25,005 nucleotides of DNA from Willaertia magna. Lineage: Eukaryota; Heterolobosea; Eutetramitea; Acrasida; Naegleriidae. Location of the stretch: NCBI GenBank assembly GCA_902984215.1, contig CADWAF010000316.1, positions 1-25,005 on the forward strand. The letters are read 5' to 3'. This document shows, in pieces, positions 22,243 through 25,005 of the stretch (the stretch's first letter is position 1; the number at the start of each line of letters is the position of its first letter). Under the pieces are notes generated by a model that saw only the letters and a list, made by a program, of their open reading frames with translations, was not told the DNA's origin and ran no database searches. The position numbers were made by a program, and so were the translations under genes.

Positions 22243-25005
22243 ATGGCAGAAGAGGAACTTAATTTTTTAGTTGTTGAAACTGAAGTAAACAACTACATTA
22301 GCAAGTTTAATATCGGGCCGCTATCATTTGATGATACAGATAGCATGGAATTCCTTTTAAAAACTATAAATGCGAGTAATGGTTTTTTTTCCGTACATCA
22401 ATCTCCTTTGGATACTTTCAAATCGTTATTGAGAAACAAAGGTATTAAAGTACCAGATAACTTGGATTGCAAAACAAGGGGAGGATATGAAAACGTAAGT
22501 TGATTATTGTCAAAGTGTTCTAAATCATTTTAGTTGTTGCGAAGCATTTTAAGTTTGAATTACGCTGTCACAGCCAACAGCATTCCACCAAAACAGGACG
22601 ACCAATCTAAAGGGTTAATTGATGGGGTTGTTAATTGGTTTAAAGATAGGTTAAAAATAACCAATGAATTTGAGAAAATGTTAGAGTATCTCTCTGTTGT
22701 TAAACAATCAAATGGTGCAGCAAAAGAAATAGATCAATTCATAATTTGTAAAGGATTAGACCACATTGCTGTAAAATACGAGGGTATTTTTAAGTATTTT
22801 ATTAAAAATACAAATTCATCTGATAATGAAAAGTTTTATTCTGAGGTATTCCAACCTTTATATCAATTTACATATGATTTATTTTTATTTCAAACGTATC
22901 CAATTGAGATGTTACCATTAATTGTAAATCAAATATACTATTACTATATGTTACCGGAAAAGTACATGCGAGTTTTTGAAAAATACCAAGAACAATTATT
23001 TAGTCTTGTGGAAAGCTTTATTCGAAATATAAATGTGATCAATTTTAATCAATTAACTCAAACAAGTACAAATGTTTGTGACATTGCCAGACAGAAAGTA
23101 TCTGCTAATCAAAGACTCTCATTTAAATTTAAGCTTCAATTTTTTATGGTGGCGCTCACCTCTCAATTTCAAAGTAATAAGGAAAAAAATCTTTGGAGCA
23201 GTTTCTGGGAAAGATTTAACAACAATCCGTGTTTGACAGTGGAGGAGCATATTTGGGCTTTACAATATTGTTCAATTTTTATGTCAAACAATCAATTATT
23301 GAATACTTTAAGGAGTGTTAAGAAAGTAGAATCAACGTTCCACTATATATTGAGTTTTATTACCAATGAAAATATGAACACAGAATTTCAACGTTTGTGG
23401 AGCGATTTTTTTCTTCAGAAAGTTACTAAAGAAAATATAGAGGCGTTTAGCAATATTTGCTTTGAGTACTTTTTGAAAATGGAAACAGCATATGGAAATG
23501 AGAACAGAGCATTAAAAGAAGTGGCAAATATTTTAAAGCCACTAATTATTAAATTATTAGATAATGCCCCATTATTTACTGATTTTTATAAAAATAGTTC
23601 CAACAAGGATAATGTAAAATACAAAACATTATGTTCTGCTTTACTTAGAGGGCATTTAATACAAAGTATAACAAAGCAAAGTGTTACTGCTTTTAACAAA
23701 TTCTTGGAATATGTCCCTGAACTAATAGAAGCACCAACATTTTTAGAATTTTTGGAAAAGAAAGAAAATTCTGTTACTGAAGTTTTAAAATCTGTTAACA
23801 AATTTATTGAGGTAAAGCACCCTGATTTTAAAGTGATTTTAGATATTATAAAGAGTATTTTTAAGCTAAAACACTTCACTTATACTGACGCTCCCCTAGT
23901 GTTTGCGTGTCAGCCATTAATTGATTATTTTGTACATTTTGATATTTTGGACTTAGCTGAGCTTAAACAAACATTAATGCCTCTATTTAAATTGCCTCAA
24001 CATGTAAAATATTATTTTGATCAGTTGCAGTTATTTGCTCCAACTGCTTTGTGGAAGGACGAAAAATGTGTAACTCCTTTACATATAATTGTGGTACAAG
24101 CAATAACTGAAGCACACATTTCAATTATAATTAACAAAGAAAAACAGGCAGATTCCAAAATTAGACAAGTTGGATTGGAGGTGTATAAGAAAAAATCACA
24201 TCCTACAGCCTCTGTTATTTATTCCTCTGCTCTATCATTAATTGATGTTGGTTTGGTGAAATACAATCCTCCAGTTGCAAAAGGCAGTGGACTACGTCCT
24301 TTTATTGACTATTGGAAAGAAAAAAAGGAATCTAAAAAACAAAGTAAATTTGATTTGGCATATCTAGATTTATTTAAGGATAAAGTAGAGAGCGTTTTTG
24401 AGACATTACTTGAGAATATTCTTTCAAATCAAGTAATGTTTAAAGATTTGAGATCTTTGGAAATAAATAGTAAAGAGGTTACAACTATTTATAAAGAATT
24501 AAATATGGATGTTGATATTAAAGAACATATTACAAAACTCAAATTGGAATTTAGTGACATGTCAAAAGAGTACGACAAGTACAATAGTGTTTTAAAGTGG
24601 ATGAAAAAGTATCCAGAATTAACGTCAGTTATGGAAAATATAACTATTGAATTGGATTTTGAAAATAAATCATTATATGACGTACAAGAACACATTGAAT
24701 ATATTAAATCTCAATTAATAGATATGAATGAAGAAACCATAGAATATATTTCATTTTTTGAAAAAGAAGACAGTTTATTATTTGATGCACTATTTAGAAA
24801 ATCTTTAGGCTCAATTGGCAATATTGAAGATTTTAGTAAAGTAAATAGTCAATTTAATCTTGTAGTTCAATTCCTGAAAGTCATTTGTGAAGGCAATGAT
24901 GTCACAATTGAACAATTACAAACATTTGATATCATGAGAATAGCTAAAGAAATTAGAAGAGCAAAGAAAACTATGAATAGTGAGATTTCTATTATTAAAA
25001 GATTA
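22243..25005 (+). CDS. RNF213/mysterin-like giant AAA+ ATPase, copy 2 (N-terminal 908 codons, runs off window)
   Basis: Exon 1 is 22243-22494, the intron is 22495-22533 (39 bases, identical to copy 1) and exon 2 runs from 22534 past the right edge. The frame stays open for all 824 visible exon 2 codons with no indel relative to copy 1, so this is not an obvious pseudogene. The visible part is the helical N-terminal region; the AAA modules would begin about 1.8 kb beyond the window. Relative to copy 1 I count by eye 3 amino-acid differences in exon 1, about 55 in residues 85-641 and only about 4 in residues 642-908. Examples are L to Q, C to F, V to D and T to P. Function is presumed the same as copy 1; a changed N-terminal surface could alter partner or target choice. 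Confidence 0.85.

Larger units (their letters stand above)
19216..25005. repeat. Tandem segmental duplication, right copy (continues past window)
   Basis: This is a head-to-tail second copy of 1-5806 with scattered substitutions and few indels. It carries the U-box/vWA gene, the Gln/Asn-rich gene, the divergent promoter and the first 908 codons of the RNF213-like gene, all with open frames. By-eye divergence is about 2.8% over the vWA exon and about 2% over the first RNF213-like exon. It is near 8% over parts of 22800-23700 and under 2% after 24300. Confidence 0.95.

Noticed and set aside
19216..25005. Second copy as a processed or retrotransposed copy
   Set aside because: Introns, intergenic regions and both gene orientations are kept, so it is a DNA-level segmental duplication. 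No poly-A tract or target-site duplication is visible.
1..25005. Transposon, viral or CRISPR-like system
   Set aside because: No transposase, integrase, terminal inverted repeat, long terminal repeat or spaced direct-repeat array was seen. All genes read as ordinary eukaryotic genes.

Overview
The window is nuclear DNA of a protist with a compact, strongly AT-rich genome. It uses the standard genetic code (TAA, TGA and TAG all serve as stops). Its introns are few and very short (39 to 50 bases, GTAAGT/GTATGT...AG). Proteins carry Asn/Gln/Ser-rich low-complexity tracts, and intergenic gaps range from about 30 to 370 bp. This combination suggests a heterolobosean amoeboflagellate such as Naegleria. 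That placement is inferred from style and gene content, not from a marker gene.

Layout, left to right. (1) On the minus strand, a U-box plus von Willebrand A (vWA) domain gene, cut by the left window edge (1-1780). (2) On the minus strand, a small Gln/Asn-rich coiled-coil protein (2141-2887). (3) A 156-bp shared divergent promoter. (4) On the plus strand, a giant three-exon gene (3044-17525, 4797 aa) for an RNF213/mysterin-type AAA+ ATPase. I can see no RING or RZ finger in it. (5) On the minus strand, tail to tail 29 bp away, a three-exon ankyrin-repeat gene ending in a CaaX-like tail (17555-18552). (6) A divergent intergenic region. (7) The 5' half of a TAF9-like TFIID/SAGA subunit gene (18876 to about 19214), broken in the middle of its histone fold.

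From 19216 to the right edge the window starts again: bases 19216-25005 are a diverged second copy of bases 1-5806. It contains a second U-box/vWA gene (19212-20994), a second Gln/Asn-rich gene (21360-22100), the same divergent promoter and the first 908 codons of a second RNF213-like gene. The head-to-tail repeat unit is about 19.2 kb. Its junction lies inside the TAF9-like gene, and the second U-box/vWA gene takes its stop codon from TAF9-side sequence.

The copies have not diverged evenly. By eye they differ by about 2-3% over the U-box/vWA gene and the first RNF213-like exon, up to about 8% over the N-terminal third of the second RNF213-like exon (many amino-acid changes), then under 2%. 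All reading frames visible in the second copy stay open. Animal RNF213 is a ubiquitin ligase of cell-autonomous immunity. A duplicated, fast-changing, RING-less relative beside a duplicated U-box ligase gene is the most interesting arrangement here. Any functional link between the two is inference. An assembly origin of the repeat (two haplotypes joined) cannot be excluded without the flanking sequence, and the window starts exactly where the repeat is first visible.
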